A DNA stretch of 64,000 nucleotides from Colwellia sp. 75C3. Lineage in GTDB: Bacteria > Pseudomonadota > Gammaproteobacteria > Enterobacterales > Alteromonadaceae. The notes below the pieces were generated by a model. That model was not told the origin of the DNA. It worked only from the letters and a program-made list of their open reading frames with translations, and made no database searches. The translations under genes and the position numbers were made by a program. The stretch lies in NCBI RefSeq assembly GCF_002836255.1, contig NZ_PJAU01000047.1, forward strand, positions 174,370-238,369. The letters run 5' to 3'. This document shows, one piece after another, positions 1 through 8,805 of the stretch (position 1 is the stretch's first letter; every line of letters starts with the position of its first letter).

Positions 1-536
1 ATTCCGGCCAAATTCTTGCTTCGCAAGAGGTACATGATATCTCCGTCGCGCTAGGCATTGACCCAGATAGTGACGATTTATCAGAATTACGTTACGGAAA
101 AATTTGTATTCTTGCGGATGCCGATTCCGATGGGCTACACATAGCTACCTTGTTATGTGCCCTATTTATGCAGCACTTTTTACCCTTGGTAGAAGCCGGT
201 CATGTTTACGTAGCTATGCCGCCTTTATACCGGATTGATATCGGTAAAGAAGTATTTTACGCATTAGACGAAGCCGAAAAAGACGGCATTTTAGATAGAA
301 TTGAAGCAGAGAAAAAACGTGGCAAGGTAAACGTACAACGCTTTAAAGGTTTGGGTGAAATGAATCCACCGCAATTGCGTGAGACCACGATGGATCCTAA
401 TACACGTCGATTAGTGCAGTTAACGATTGATGAGCACAGCGAAACCATGGAACTTATGGATATGCTGTTATCTAAAAAGCGTAGTCCGGACAGAAAAGTT
501 TGGCTACAAAGCAAAGGTGATATGGCGATTGTTTAA
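1..536 (+). CDS. parE: DNA topoisomerase IV subunit B, C-terminal part
   Basis: This is the 3' end of parE, open from the window edge (frame starting at base 3) to the stop at 534-536. ParE is the ATPase subunit of topoisomerase IV and works with ParC to decatenate chromosomes. The TOPRIM acidic motif is visible as ADADSDG followed by LHIATLLCALF, and the C-terminal part has the GyrB/ParE signature QRFKGLGEMN. The stop is intact. The partner parC lies about 33 kb downstream, and most of the separation is the Tn7-like element that starts 6 bp behind this stop. The gene is partial only because the window begins inside it. Confidence 0.97.
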   Translation, partial: SGQILASQEVHDISVALGIDPDSDDLSELRYGKICILADADSDGLHIATLLCALFMQHFLPLVEAGHVYVAMPPLYRIDIGKEVFYALDEAEKDGILDRIEAEKKRGKVNVQRFKGLGEMNPPQLRETTMDPNTRRLVQLTIDEHSETMELMDMLLSKKRSPDRKVWLQSKGDMAIV

Positions 537-542
537 TTGGTC

Positions 543-611
543 TGTAAACCATAAGCTGACAAAGTTAGATCATAACCTGGCAATGGTTAAATCATAAGTT
601 GACAATAACTT
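543..611 (+). repeat. Transposon R-type end with three TnsB-type sites
   Basis: The terminus TGT at 543 is followed by three abutting 22-bp repeats at 546-567, 568-589 and 590-611. Each has the form aa(a/t)CATAA..TG.CAA. Overlapping or abutting 22-bp TnsB sites are the layout of the Tn7 right end. The repeats are seen directly; binding by TnsB is inferred from position, orientation and recurrence in inverted form at 27269-27396. Confidence 0.85.
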
Positions 612-627
612 GTTTTTCACTTATACC
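599..627 (+). promoter_or_regulatory. Probable tnsABC-tniQ promoter inside the transposon end
   Basis: TTGACA (599-604), a 17-bp spacer and TATACC (622-627) form a near-consensus sigma-70 promoter about 25 bp before the tnsA start. The -35 hexamer is part of the third TnsB-type site (590-611). Transposase binding to the end would therefore cover the promoter, which suggests autoregulation (inference). The ribosome site GGAGGG at 642-647 precedes tnsA. Confidence 0.6.
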
Positions 628-650
628 TTTCATATTAAGATGGAGGGTGT

Positions 651-1313
651 ATGTTGAATTTATATGTTTCAAAAAGACGCGATTTAAGAAACCGGAAAGG
701 AACAACGGTTTGTAAATTCGCTTCTACCAAATCAGAAATCGTGCCTGTTCTCACTGATGGGAAACTTGAAGCGGATTATTGTTATCACTTAGAATTTAAT
801 CGAGACGTTATTAAATACGAATGTCAGCCATTAGGTTATTATTATATCCCCGACATTGATGATCCTACACTCCTTAAGAAAAACCCTCACTACACCCCTG
901 ACTTTCAAGTTTGGTATAAAGATACATCAATTCGATATTTTGAAGTAAAGCAAGAGGAGTTTATTGACCCCGAACTCGCGCTATTGTTTCCAATTTGGCA
1001 AAGCCAAGCTATATATTTGAAAAAGAAATTGGACTTTGCTCTTGATAGCGAAATTAGAGCTGAGCCATATTTTTCTAACCTCAAAACGTTATTCAAAGCT
1101 AAAAAAAATAGAGTTATTAACGACGCTATGCTGCGCACGATAACTGCCCTTCTTAAGGAACATAAAAAAATCAGTGCGTTTGATTTTATCAATAAACATA
1201 ATGTCATTGCTTCTATTGGTGACTTTTATTGCTTATTAGCCAACTATAAAATAAAAACGGATATCAAAAACTTTGAATTATCTTGGAATATGACCTTGGA
1301 GCTTGAGTCATGA
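651..1313 (+). CDS. tnsA: TnsA-like transposon endonuclease
   Basis: TnsA is the restriction-enzyme-like subunit that cuts the 5' strands at Tn7 ends, giving cut-and-paste movement together with TnsB. In this 220-residue protein the N-terminal catalytic core shows the expected acidic/lysine set: E40 in KLEADYCYHLEF, D84 in YTPDF and E98-V-K100 (EVKQ). The conserved YECQPLGYYY strand lies between them. The gene is first in the operon, has a GGAGGG ribosome site and overlaps tnsB by 4 bp (ATGA). Because TnsA is present, the element should excise fully rather than form cointegrates (family knowledge). Confidence 0.93.
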   Translation: MLNLYVSKRRDLRNRKGTTVCKFASTKSEIVPVLTDGKLEADYCYHLEFNRDVIKYECQPLGYYYIPDIDDPTLLKKNPHYTPDFQVWYKDTSIRYFEVKQEEFIDPELALLFPIWQSQAIYLKKKLDFALDSEIRAEPYFSNLKTLFKAKKNRVINDAMLRTITALLKEHKKISAFDFINKHNVIASIGDFYCLLANYKIKTDIKNFELSWNMTLELES

Positions 1314-3289
1314 GTAAAATTACTATTGGTGATTACTTTATTAGGGATAAGCGACAATTTGAAATCAAATCGATAGGTGGCTCAACTATTCAAATTGAAG
1401 ATGTTATCTCGTTAATAGCTAGTGAACTTTCATACTCTGAAATGTCAGATCTTATTTTTAGGGGGGAAGCACAAATAGTGTCTTCTAAGCCAAAGGTGGA
1501 GAATGTTTCAGGAGATAAGTCGCGTGATTTCTCAAGTTATCCAGAAAACCTGAAAGCAGTAGCACTATATCGTTGGAAATTTGTTAAATGTGTGCTTGTT
1601 GATAACAACGTGACCAAATTCTCTCCTAAATGGCTTGATCCATTAATTGTTGAAGTTGTTGAAGAATACCAAGTTAAAACAGTGTCTTGGAGAACGTTAA
1701 AAAGATGGCTTGATCGATATGTAGAGATGGGAATGAGAGGGCTAATCCCCATGACTGAGTTAAAAGGGAATAGAGAATCAAGGGTGCCCGAAGAAACAGA
1801 CTCTTATATTTACGATGCACTAATGACATTAAAAAATAAAGAAAAAATCTCTTATAATACGGCATTTACAAAATTCAAAGATTGGGTATTAATTGAAAAT
1901 TCGACACGAGCGGATGACATTCAACTCCCCTTAATCACTTATCAAAGTTTCATAAAAAGAGCCGCGAAATTGGCCCCATATGATGTCATGGTCGCTCAGC
2001 TTGGAAAAGCAAAAGCTGATATCTTGTTTAGCACTCAGCGTAAAGCTGAACCAATAACTAAAATTCTCGACCGTGCTGAAATAGATCATACTACGCTCGA
2101 TTTGTTCATTATTGATGAATATTTAAGACTACCCTTAGGCCGCCCAACCGTCACGGCGGTGCTTGACAGAAAATCACGATCTATTCTAGGGGCATATATT
2201 GGTTTTGAGCCACCGAGCTTCCTTAGTATTTCTAAAGCGGTAAAGAATGCCATCTCAGATAAAACAGCATTAATGGCTGAATATCCAAGTGTAAAAGGTA
2301 AATGGCATTGTCGAGGCGTTTTTACTTATATAGCAACGGATGTAGGTAGAGACTTTACGAGTAAGATGTTTGAAGAGTCACTATTAGACTTAGGCACAAC
2401 GATTGTTAAAAATCCAGTGAAGAAACCTTGGTATAAAGGGGCTGTTGAATCGTATTTCAAAACCCTGAATCAAACCCTTCTAGATGATAAACCGGGAAAA
2501 GTGTTTGCAAGCCTGTTTGACAGTAATGATTATAATCCAGAAAAAAATGCGGTGATATCTATGACAACATTCATGGACATTTTTTATTGTTGGTTAGTAG
2601 ATATATATCATTGTACTCCAAAAGGCGAAGATAAAGTTATCCCCAATATCTCGTGGTTAGAAGATGAAGTAAATGTTGATACAGACCCTGTTTCACCTGA
2701 GCGATTAGATATTATATTTTCTGAAAACGACACAAGAGATAACCGATCAAAAGGTATTGTTATTAATAACCTTTGGTATTCAAGTAATACACTAACTAAG
2801 TTAAGACAAAGTGGTTACATTAGTGAGCAAAAAATTAAAACTAACCGGGAAAACTTAAGCTGCATAAAAGTACTTAACCCTATTTCTAAGACATATTTTG
2901 ATGTGCCGGCAGTTGATCAAGATTACACAAAAGACCTTACACTGCATCAACACCAGATAATTCAAAAATATCGTAATAAATATGCATTAGATAATACTGA
3001 CGAACTATCACTAGCCCAAGCTAGAAAACGTATTGAAGACATAATTGATAAAGAAATAGTACTTAATAGAAGAATGAAAATATCGGCAAGCAAACAATTA
3101 TCAAGGTACAGGAATATCGAAGGTGGAGGCAATAGCTCAGTTGTTAGCGATGAGCAGAAAGCAAAGATAGACCTAGTAGTCAATCAGCAAAACAAGCCTT
3201 CTGAAGAAACTAAAACAACGGGGATGGCTGATATTGTGGCAAAACTTAAAGCTGATAAATTGGCGAATAAGGAAAATGATAATGAGTAG
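1310..3289 (+). CDS. tnsB: TnsB-like DDE transposase
   Basis: TnsB is the DDE/retroviral-integrase-fold transposase that binds the element ends, cuts the 3' strands and joins them to target DNA. At 659 residues the length is normal for the family. An N-terminal helix-turn-helix-rich DNA-binding region (about 80-250) precedes the rve core. Likely catalytic residues are D259 (EIDHTTLD), D344 (ATDVGRDF) and E380 (KGAVESYFKTLN). The C-terminal tail is charged and probably contacts TnsC. The start overlaps the tnsA stop, and GGAG lies upstream. The gene appears intact. Confidence 0.94.
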   Translation: MSKITIGDYFIRDKRQFEIKSIGGSTIQIEDVISLIASELSYSEMSDLIFRGEAQIVSSKPKVENVSGDKSRDFSSYPENLKAVALYRWKFVKCVLVDNNVTKFSPKWLDPLIVEVVEEYQVKTVSWRTLKRWLDRYVEMGMRGLIPMTELKGNRESRVPEETDSYIYDALMTLKNKEKISYNTAFTKFKDWVLIENSTRADDIQLPLITYQSFIKRAAKLAPYDVMVAQLGKAKADILFSTQRKAEPITKILDRAEIDHTTLDLFIIDEYLRLPLGRPTVTAVLDRKSRSILGAYIGFEPPSFLSISKAVKNAISDKTALMAEYPSVKGKWHCRGVFTYIATDVGRDFTSKMFEESLLDLGTTIVKNPVKKPWYKGAVESYFKTLNQTLLDDKPGKVFASLFDSNDYNPEKNAVISMTTFMDIFYCWLVDIYHCTPKGEDKVIPNISWLEDEVNVDTDPVSPERLDIIFSENDTRDNRSKGIVINNLWYSSNTLTKLRQSGYISEQKIKTNRENLSCIKVLNPISKTYFDVPAVDQDYTKDLTLHQHQIIQKYRNKYALDNTDELSLAQARKRIEDIIDKEIVLNRRMKISASKQLSRYRNIEGGGNSSVVSDEQKAKIDLVVNQQNKPSEETKTTGMADIVAKLKADKLANKENDNE

Positions 3290-4304
3290 TAACCAAGCGG
3301 GCATTGATGAAAAAATTAGACAAATAGAAAACATATTTGTTGAAACACCTCAAATTAAAGAAATATTCGAAGACATCGATGAGGCAATGGATACCGCAAG
3401 AATTATCGATTATAAAAAGCAGCCAACCAGTATTTTGATAACCGCGCAAAGTGGAATGGGTAAAACCACTATTTTTGATCACTATCTTGCTAAGTACCCT
3501 AGGTATCAGGCGGAAGAAGGAGATGTAGTGCCTGTTCTCTCTTCTACATTACTCGATGATAAATCTCCCAAAGGCGCACCAGGGCATATGTTAAGAGATT
3601 TAGGCGATTGGCTTCAAGGTAAAGGAGGCACGCGTGGAGAATTAACTGACCGCTTTGTTGTGCAATGTAATGGCGTAAAAGTTGAAGCTATTTTTATCGA
3701 CGAGTTCCAAAATGCCATTGAAAATGGCAGCGATAATATAATATGGAATACGTCAGAATGGATTAAAACATTGGTTAACCTAACAGGAAGACCCGTTATT
3801 CTATTCGGAATGCCTTACTCAAAGCAGGTAATTGATACCAATATCGCCTTAATCAAAAGATTCCCAGTTATTCATCATATCGATGAATATGATTTGGAAA
3901 CAGCATCTGGGTGGTTAATCTTTCTAGATGAGGTTGATAACCAGCTACCATTTGAAGCTAAAGTGGGGTTAGCAGACGAAGAGTTAGGTGTACGGTTAAT
4001 GTGTGCAGCTGGGGGAAATCTAAGTCGTTTAATGAAGCAAATAATTCGACCCGCAGCAAAAAAAGCGGTTAGGGCTGGCGAAACAAAGTTAACCATTGAT
4101 CAATTACTTAAGGCTTCCATAAAAATTCAACGCGTTCCTATGGAAAGTAACCCTCTTAACTTTGACGTGCCACTTGATAGTTTGGAAGTGGTTCACGAAA
4201 TAGCGGAAACACAGTATAACAAGCCTTATTCGAGAAAAGGTAACTGGAAGTATCGCCAAGTGGCAACTGAAGAGAAATTAAGTCGTGTCCTCTCTAAAAA
4301 TTAA
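3282..4304 (+). CDS. tnsC: TnsC/TniB-like AAA+ ATPase
   Basis: TnsC is the AAA+ regulator that forms filaments on target DNA and links the target selector to the transposase. I place the start at ATG 3282 (MSSNQAG), 8 bp inside tnsB, because AAGGA at 3269-3273 is well spaced from it; a longer frame opens at 3234. The protein is then 340 residues. Walker A is AQSGMGKT (about 55-62) and Walker B is IFIDEF (about 137-142). It is much shorter than Tn7 TnsC and closer to TniB of Tn5053-type elements in size and motif style. The gene overlaps tniQ by 20 bp. Confidence 0.92.
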   Translation: MSSNQAGIDEKIRQIENIFVETPQIKEIFEDIDEAMDTARIIDYKKQPTSILITAQSGMGKTTIFDHYLAKYPRYQAEEGDVVPVLSSTLLDDKSPKGAPGHMLRDLGDWLQGKGGTRGELTDRFVVQCNGVKVEAIFIDEFQNAIENGSDNIIWNTSEWIKTLVNLTGRPVILFGMPYSKQVIDTNIALIKRFPVIHHIDEYDLETASGWLIFLDEVDNQLPFEAKVGLADEELGVRLMCAAGGNLSRLMKQIIRPAAKKAVRAGETKLTIDQLLKASIKIQRVPMESNPLNFDVPLDSLEVVHEIAETQYNKPYSRKGNWKYRQVATEEKLSRVLSKN

Positions 4305-5361
4305 TCATCAGTTATTACTTCGACCCAAAGTTAATCGCTCAGAGTCTTTTCAAAGCTACTTGATTAGGCTTGCGCGTGCCAATGGATATGTTTACACCGC
4401 ATTTTCGTCAGAAATTACAGCAAAATCTAAACCTCATCGTTCTATGAAATTGGCTGACAGAAAAGAAATTCAGACGCTATTCAAAAGCATATCAGACCCA
4501 AATGTAAGCGAGTTAACCGACATTTGGGAGTGTGCTCATTATCATAAGCAGCAGTTTGACTACGCTCGCACAAAGTTTTGTTATCTTTGTTACCAACAGG
4601 ACAGAGTGCTAGCGCCTTATTGGTGGTTAAAAAGTTGTTTAGTTTGTACTAAGCATAACGTGTTAATGATCGATAGCTGTACCCATTGCAATACAAAAGT
4701 TAATGAAGATAGTTTAGTTAATGAGCGCTGTATAACTTGTAATACATCATTCGAGTCATTTAAGCTAAAAGCAATTGAGCCTGACCTTTATAGTGTTCAT
4801 ATAGGGAATACATTTTTAAATTTTCGCGGAAATACACAAGACTTTGTCGCATTACTTGATGCTAATCTATACAGGCGTTTTATTGAAAATAATATCGGAT
4901 TATTTCTTCTTAAAGAATTAGAACATAAAACAGCGTCAATGGATAACCGTAGAAATTTTAGTCTTGAAGAGCTGTATCTTGATCAGGTTAAAGTTCAAAA
5001 TATAATAAATTCAGGAGGTGTGAAGAAATTTTTATATGATGTTTTTATTAAAAGGAATAATGAAGGAGGAAGAAAAGGCATCCCACATGTATTGATGTCT
5101 GTTTTTGACTCAATCATGTCTTCTGAGGGGACTTTATATAAAGTTCAATTAATAGAGTTATTATTGTCGCCTCCAATTCCAATGGAGAACTGGGCCTTAA
5201 GAGTGCAGTGGTTAGAAAAATTATTTGTTATTCCTATAAATGAGCTGGGGAATTTCATTAAAGAAAGTCACCCTGAATATAAAAATAAAAGCCAAGGACC
5301 ATTAACAATAAAAATTAAACACGTTAATTTTTTGACAACTACATATTCAAAAAAAAATTGA
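4285..5361 (+). CDS. tniQ: TniQ family target-selection protein, short form
   Basis: TniQ/TnsD proteins couple a target-recognition event to TnsC. This 358-residue protein starts at a GTG inside tnsC. It has the N-terminal TniQ signature (RPKVNRSESFQSYLIRLARANGY) and paired zinc ligands: C99-x2-C102, C118-x2-C121 with H124, C132-x2-C135 and C149-x2-C152. It lacks the long multi-HTH C-terminal extension of the second TniQ protein at 6761-8530. Its role could be random or plasmid targeting, or an adaptor, while the larger protein recognises parE (inference). The gene ends the tns operon. Confidence 0.88.
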   Translation: MSSLKINHQLLLRPKVNRSESFQSYLIRLARANGYVYTAFSSEITAKSKPHRSMKLADRKEIQTLFKSISDPNVSELTDIWECAHYHKQQFDYARTKFCYLCYQQDRVLAPYWWLKSCLVCTKHNVLMIDSCTHCNTKVNEDSLVNERCITCNTSFESFKLKAIEPDLYSVHIGNTFLNFRGNTQDFVALLDANLYRRFIENNIGLFLLKELEHKTASMDNRRNFSLEELYLDQVKVQNIINSGGVKKFLYDVFIKRNNEGGRKGIPHVLMSVFDSIMSSEGTLYKVQLIELLLSPPIPMENWALRVQWLEKLFVIPINELGNFIKESHPEYKNKSQGPLTIKIKHVNFLTTTYSKKN

Positions 5362-5872
5362 AAGGTATTTAACAGGTTAATTAGTTAATAGATATTCTCC
5401 TGCATTGGTGGAAAATATCTGCTAACAGGGCCAGCGAATTGCATTTAGCTTCGGAAGCCAATTACATTTTAGTTTGCCAACATAAACCCTTTAAACCATC
5501 ATAAAGCTGACGTTAGCTTTTTTGTTACTAAAGCGGTCATTGAGCTTTTGTGAAATCATGATCATATTAACCGAAATTCACTGGTCACTTATGTGGCCGT
5601 TTTAAGCCCATTATAGTCAAATTTAATTTTTGGACGTTAAAAGTAGATTTATTTTTCTGAACGCTCTAAACAGCCCCGAAATCTATTGAGGTTAATGTCC
5701 GCTATAGTCGGTTCCGTTCCCGTTAGGTAAGGAATAGATAGCTATATTCGTATCCAAGTGAACATTAGGAGGGGGATTTTTACTTGTAAATCTTGACAGC
5801 TTTGTGGATTAATTAATATTTTATCGAAACCAGGTGTGTCGGTTTTGTGCGAGCTTGAGATATGCGGATCTA
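5362..5872. other. Intergenic region behind the tns operon
   Basis: I see no protein gene here. Two hairpins could end the tns operon: AAAGCT/AGCTTT at 5503-5520 followed by a T run, and GGTCAC-TTAT-GTGGCC near 5580-5597 followed by TTTT. A sequence resembling the TnsB-type site with a 3-bp insertion (TAAACCATCATAAAGCTGAC) lies at 5492-5511. The rest has no repeats or Cas-type guide structure that I can recognise. Confidence 0.45.
5503..5523 (+). terminator. Possible rho-independent terminator of tnsABC-tniQ
   Basis: A six-base stem, AAAGCT and AGCTTT around a GACGTT loop, is followed by a short T run. It lies about 140 bp behind the tniQ stop. The stem is short, so this is a weak call. Confidence 0.4.
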
Positions 5873-6193
5873 TCAATGCCTTGTGTTTTTTGTGGACTCA
5901 ACAGATGCTAAGAACAATGCCGCATCATTCGGGTTCATACCTTTGATAATGAGCTTAAACTCATGAACACTTGCAATGATTTTTTTTACCTTACCATATG
6001 CTGCATAAACTGAGTTGCGAGTAGTGAAAATTTTAGCATCACTATTTTTACTGATAATAGCGCTAGAGCAGACATAATTTCCCTTAATGAATCTGCCTTT
6101 ACGATCTTCTATGACAGTGCCATATATAACTTCTATTCTCAGGGCTGGAACAGAAACGATATAGGCATTATAAATCATAGTATCAAGTCTCAT
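5873..6193 (-). CDS. Small hypothetical protein, partner of DUF2384-like gene
   Basis: This is a 106-residue soluble protein of unknown function. It has a beta-rich central motif, GTVIEDRKGRFIKGNYVCSS, followed by ISKNSDAKIFTTRNSVY, which recalls small uncharacterised proteobacterial proteins with a G-x-V-I-x-D-x-x-GRF signature. It lies 67 bp downstream of the DUF2384-like gene on the same strand and could be its toxin-like or regulatory partner (inference). GGAGAG precedes the start. No signal peptide or membrane segment is seen. Confidence 0.6.
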   Translation of the reverse strand: MRLDTMIYNAYIVSVPALRIEVIYGTVIEDRKGRFIKGNYVCSSAIISKNSDAKIFTTRNSVYAAYGKVKKIIASVHEFKLIIKGMNPNDAALFLASVESTKNTRH

Positions 6194-6260
6194 CTTAACG
6201 TTCTCTCCATAAAATTCGCTTTAGTCCACCTCGATAGCTTGAGTAAGCAAAAGTATGTAT

Positions 6261-6617
6261 TTAAGATAAATCACCTGTTTTTATCCTGTTTATGAGATCT
6301 AAAATAGCAGCTATGTCGCGTTCAGTTTTCAACATATCAATCGGTGCTTCGTTTACTAAGAAAGCTTTAGGTGTCTGAAGCCATTTCGATATAATTTCAT
6401 CATTACCTTTAAATAAGTCTGAAAGTTCACTGTAGATAACTTCTGGAATATCTATTTCAAATTGCTTCCATACGATTATTGTTCCTTTTTCAATCGTGAA
6501 ACTTAAGCTGTCTAAATCACTTGTACTTAAATATTTTATCACCTCACCAGAAAACTCTAGCAAAAGTTGTTTATCAATTTTTACTATTTTGGCTTTCTTG
6601 AGTTTTATCAGTTTCAT
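6261..6617 (-). CDS. MbcA/ParS/Xre C-terminal (DUF2384-like) domain protein
   Basis: The C-terminal 45 residues (ISKWLQTPKAFLVNEAP-IDML-..-ILDLINRIKTGDL) fit the antitoxin C-terminal domain of the MbcA/ParS/Xre class: WL-x-TP, then P-x-x-x-L, then a final L-x-R-I-x-x-G. The N-terminal half is beta-rich and unlike the usual Xre helix-turn-helix. I choose ATG 6617 because GGAGGG stands just before it; a longer frame starts at 6629. The neighbours are the 106-residue gene downstream and tnsD upstream, all on the minus strand. A maintenance toxin-antitoxin role for the transposon is possible but unproven. No RES-domain toxin is present. Confidence 0.6.
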   Translation of the reverse strand: MKLIKLKKAKIVKIDKQLLLEFSGEVIKYLSTSDLDSLSFTIEKGTIIVWKQFEIDIPEVIYSELSDLFKGNDEIISKWLQTPKAFLVNEAPIDMLKTERDIAAILDLINRIKTGDLS

Positions 6618-6760
6618 ATTTCCCTCCATAATTTAACAAGCTTTTATTAACATATTATCAATTTAACAGAGTGCTAACTGCTCTTGAATATGCATTGTTT
6701 TGATTAACCGTTTATTCATTTCAATACCCTTAGTAACAACTATAAAAGTGTTCATTAGCA

Positions 6761-8530
6761 CTATTTACGTTGATATACATTGATTAACCCGCCGTTGATT
6801 TTAGGGCCTGAAATTAGTTCAATATCACTGACGGGTATTCCATTTAGTTGATGTTTTAGTAAATAGCAGGTTTTGAATTGGATAATGCTGGCTTTTGGGA
6901 TTAATTTGATTGGTCTAGGAGTGCGATTAACTTTCTGCTTTAGGCAATCTATTAATCCAATTTTTATAAACTCATAAATGACGTTTTTATTAATCCCAAG
7001 TGTTGAGCAAGCTTCTTGAGGAGTAAGTAACTCGGATGAAACATCATCATCGGTTTGAAAAATGGGTGTGAATCTTATAAGTGAAAAAGGTGCATTGTTA
7101 CTACCTGAATAGGCATAGTCAACTTTACCATTAAGCATCTTTTTGATTAAGTCAGCAAAACTATAACCAGCAAAATTGAAGCGCCTGATTGCTGTTGTGG
7201 GACTGCTCATAGAGATGGAAGCATTGGCTTTAAGCCGGTTGATTAGTATTTCTATCTCTCTCTTTTCAATCAACCAATCTCTGTTTGTTAAATTTGGCTC
7301 AAGCAATGGGTTAATAATGCCGTCCCTTAATAACTGTCGAGTATGATAAACACTGACATCCAATAGCTCAGCGCATTCATCAATAGAGCAGCAATTTTCT
7401 AATTTTGACTTAAGTTTCATAACACCAGTGCGAAGAAATAAACGTGTGCCATTTACTAAAAAGTGAGAAGGCGAAATTAATTTTTCTCGAATATAAACCT
7501 TCACTTTCCCTAAATGGCAGTAAAGGATTTTCGCAATTTGTGATTCGCTGATGAATATTGAATTATCTTTTGTTTGTGTATCTACTTGCGTTAGTGATTG
7601 CATTAGTATGCCAGTAGAAAAATGGTCGCGTAAATACTCTTCAAACCCCGACTTTAGCAACTTATAAGCACCTGAACGGCTGTTGTCAGAGCTGTAGATA
7701 TCATCATATAAATCACGAAAACATTTTCTAATGCCAGTTAACCGCCTATCTGACATAGGATGATTTTCAAAGTGCGCTAACATCTCAAAAAAACGAGTTG
7801 GCCACTCTGCAATGTACCAATAGGCGGCTGAATAATATTGACGACAAAGCTCAGTATCGCTTTTAGCACTGGTTTTCTTTTGAGAGTCGATAGCAAACGG
7901 ATGGAAATGGGCAAAAAAACCTAACAAATCGCAGTATTCTGCTAGATTTATTGACTGCCGCCCAATGATTAAATTAGTGCTTTCCAATAGCTCAATGTGC
8001 TTATTGAAAGTAAACTCAGCTTCACCAACCTCAATTCTAGATACATCATTGCTCCAGCTTGCTACATCACGCCATAAATAATGTGTTCCCCATGTGAGTC
8101 TATATCCTGTTGTCGGATGAACTGATATCAATACACAATTATGCTTTGTGCAATATGTCTTGGCCGCCAAACTGTTTATAAAAGCAATTGTCCTGTGTTC
8201 CTCATAACAAAACGGGCAAATCCTTACGTGTGTAACGTTTAGATTTTTTACAAGGAAATCCTGTGCAAAGGCCGAGCATCGAGTGTTACTAAGCGGTCTA
8301 AACTTTAACGCCTCAACTTGAGCAATGTTTATATTGGCTAACATTGCCACTCGCTCTAAATCAAAATCGCCAAAAAATATCTTTTTACCCGGCAACCTAT
8401 TATTTAACAATTTGCAATTGGCACTTCTTAGCAGTTGCATTGAATTTTTATAGCCATTGTTGGCAGTTAACCTAAGCAAGTAGTTTGGTAATGAATCGGT
8501 TGATTGAGGGTAAGGGCGAATGAGTAACAT
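6761..8530 (-). CDS. tnsD: TnsD-like large TniQ family target selector
   Basis: This 589-residue TniQ protein begins RPYPQSTDSLPNYLLRLTANNGY, the TniQ N-terminal signature, and has one zinc motif, C105-x2-C108 with C127-x2-H130. The C-terminal half contains three helix-turn-helix-like segments near residues 328-352, 381-406 and 501-528, suitable for sequence-specific DNA binding. TnsD of Tn7 binds the 3' end of glmS. By analogy this protein is the best candidate for binding the 3' end of parE (inference). It is transcribed toward tniQ, opposite to the tns operon. AGGA precedes the ATG. A duplicated fragment of its residues 21-79 lies at 13344-13520. Confidence 0.86.
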   Translation of the reverse strand: MLLIRPYPQSTDSLPNYLLRLTANNGYKNSMQLLRSANCKLLNNRLPGKKIFFGDFDLERVAMLANINIAQVEALKFRPLSNTRCSAFAQDFLVKNLNVTHVRICPFCYEEHRTIAFINSLAAKTYCTKHNCVLISVHPTTGYRLTWGTHYLWRDVASWSNDVSRIEVGEAEFTFNKHIELLESTNLIIGRQSINLAEYCDLLGFFAHFHPFAIDSQKKTSAKSDTELCRQYYSAAYWYIAEWPTRFFEMLAHFENHPMSDRRLTGIRKCFRDLYDDIYSSDNSRSGAYKLLKSGFEEYLRDHFSTGILMQSLTQVDTQTKDNSIFISESQIAKILYCHLGKVKVYIREKLISPSHFLVNGTRLFLRTGVMKLKSKLENCCSIDECAELLDVSVYHTRQLLRDGIINPLLEPNLTNRDWLIEKREIEILINRLKANASISMSSPTTAIRRFNFAGYSFADLIKKMLNGKVDYAYSGSNNAPFSLIRFTPIFQTDDDVSSELLTPQEACSTLGINKNVIYEFIKIGLIDCLKQKVNRTPRPIKLIPKASIIQFKTCYLLKHQLNGIPVSDIELISGPKINGGLINVYQRK

Positions 8531-8805
8531 GATGAAATCCTAATAACTGTTACTTATAAAGCTTAGACTCAGCAGAGTATTTTAAAAGGAATTTATTCTT
8601 TGTTTCGGAGAGGTTTTTATGAGAATTTAGTCTTTATTAAATGTGTGTTCTATACTCAATAAGCCATTACTTATCATGTATTTGGTATATATTATTACCG
8701 TTATTAATTATACTGTCAGCGTTTGCTGCCTTAGTGATGATAAGTTAGAGTCACTAAGTTTCTTAGTATCAAATAGATAGAATCTAAAAGATATTATCAA
8801 AATGA

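Noticed and set aside
5362..8805. CRISPR-associated transposon (guide RNA and Cas genes)
   Set aside because: No repeat-spacer array, no cas genes and no guide-like match to parE could be seen near tniQ or tnsD.
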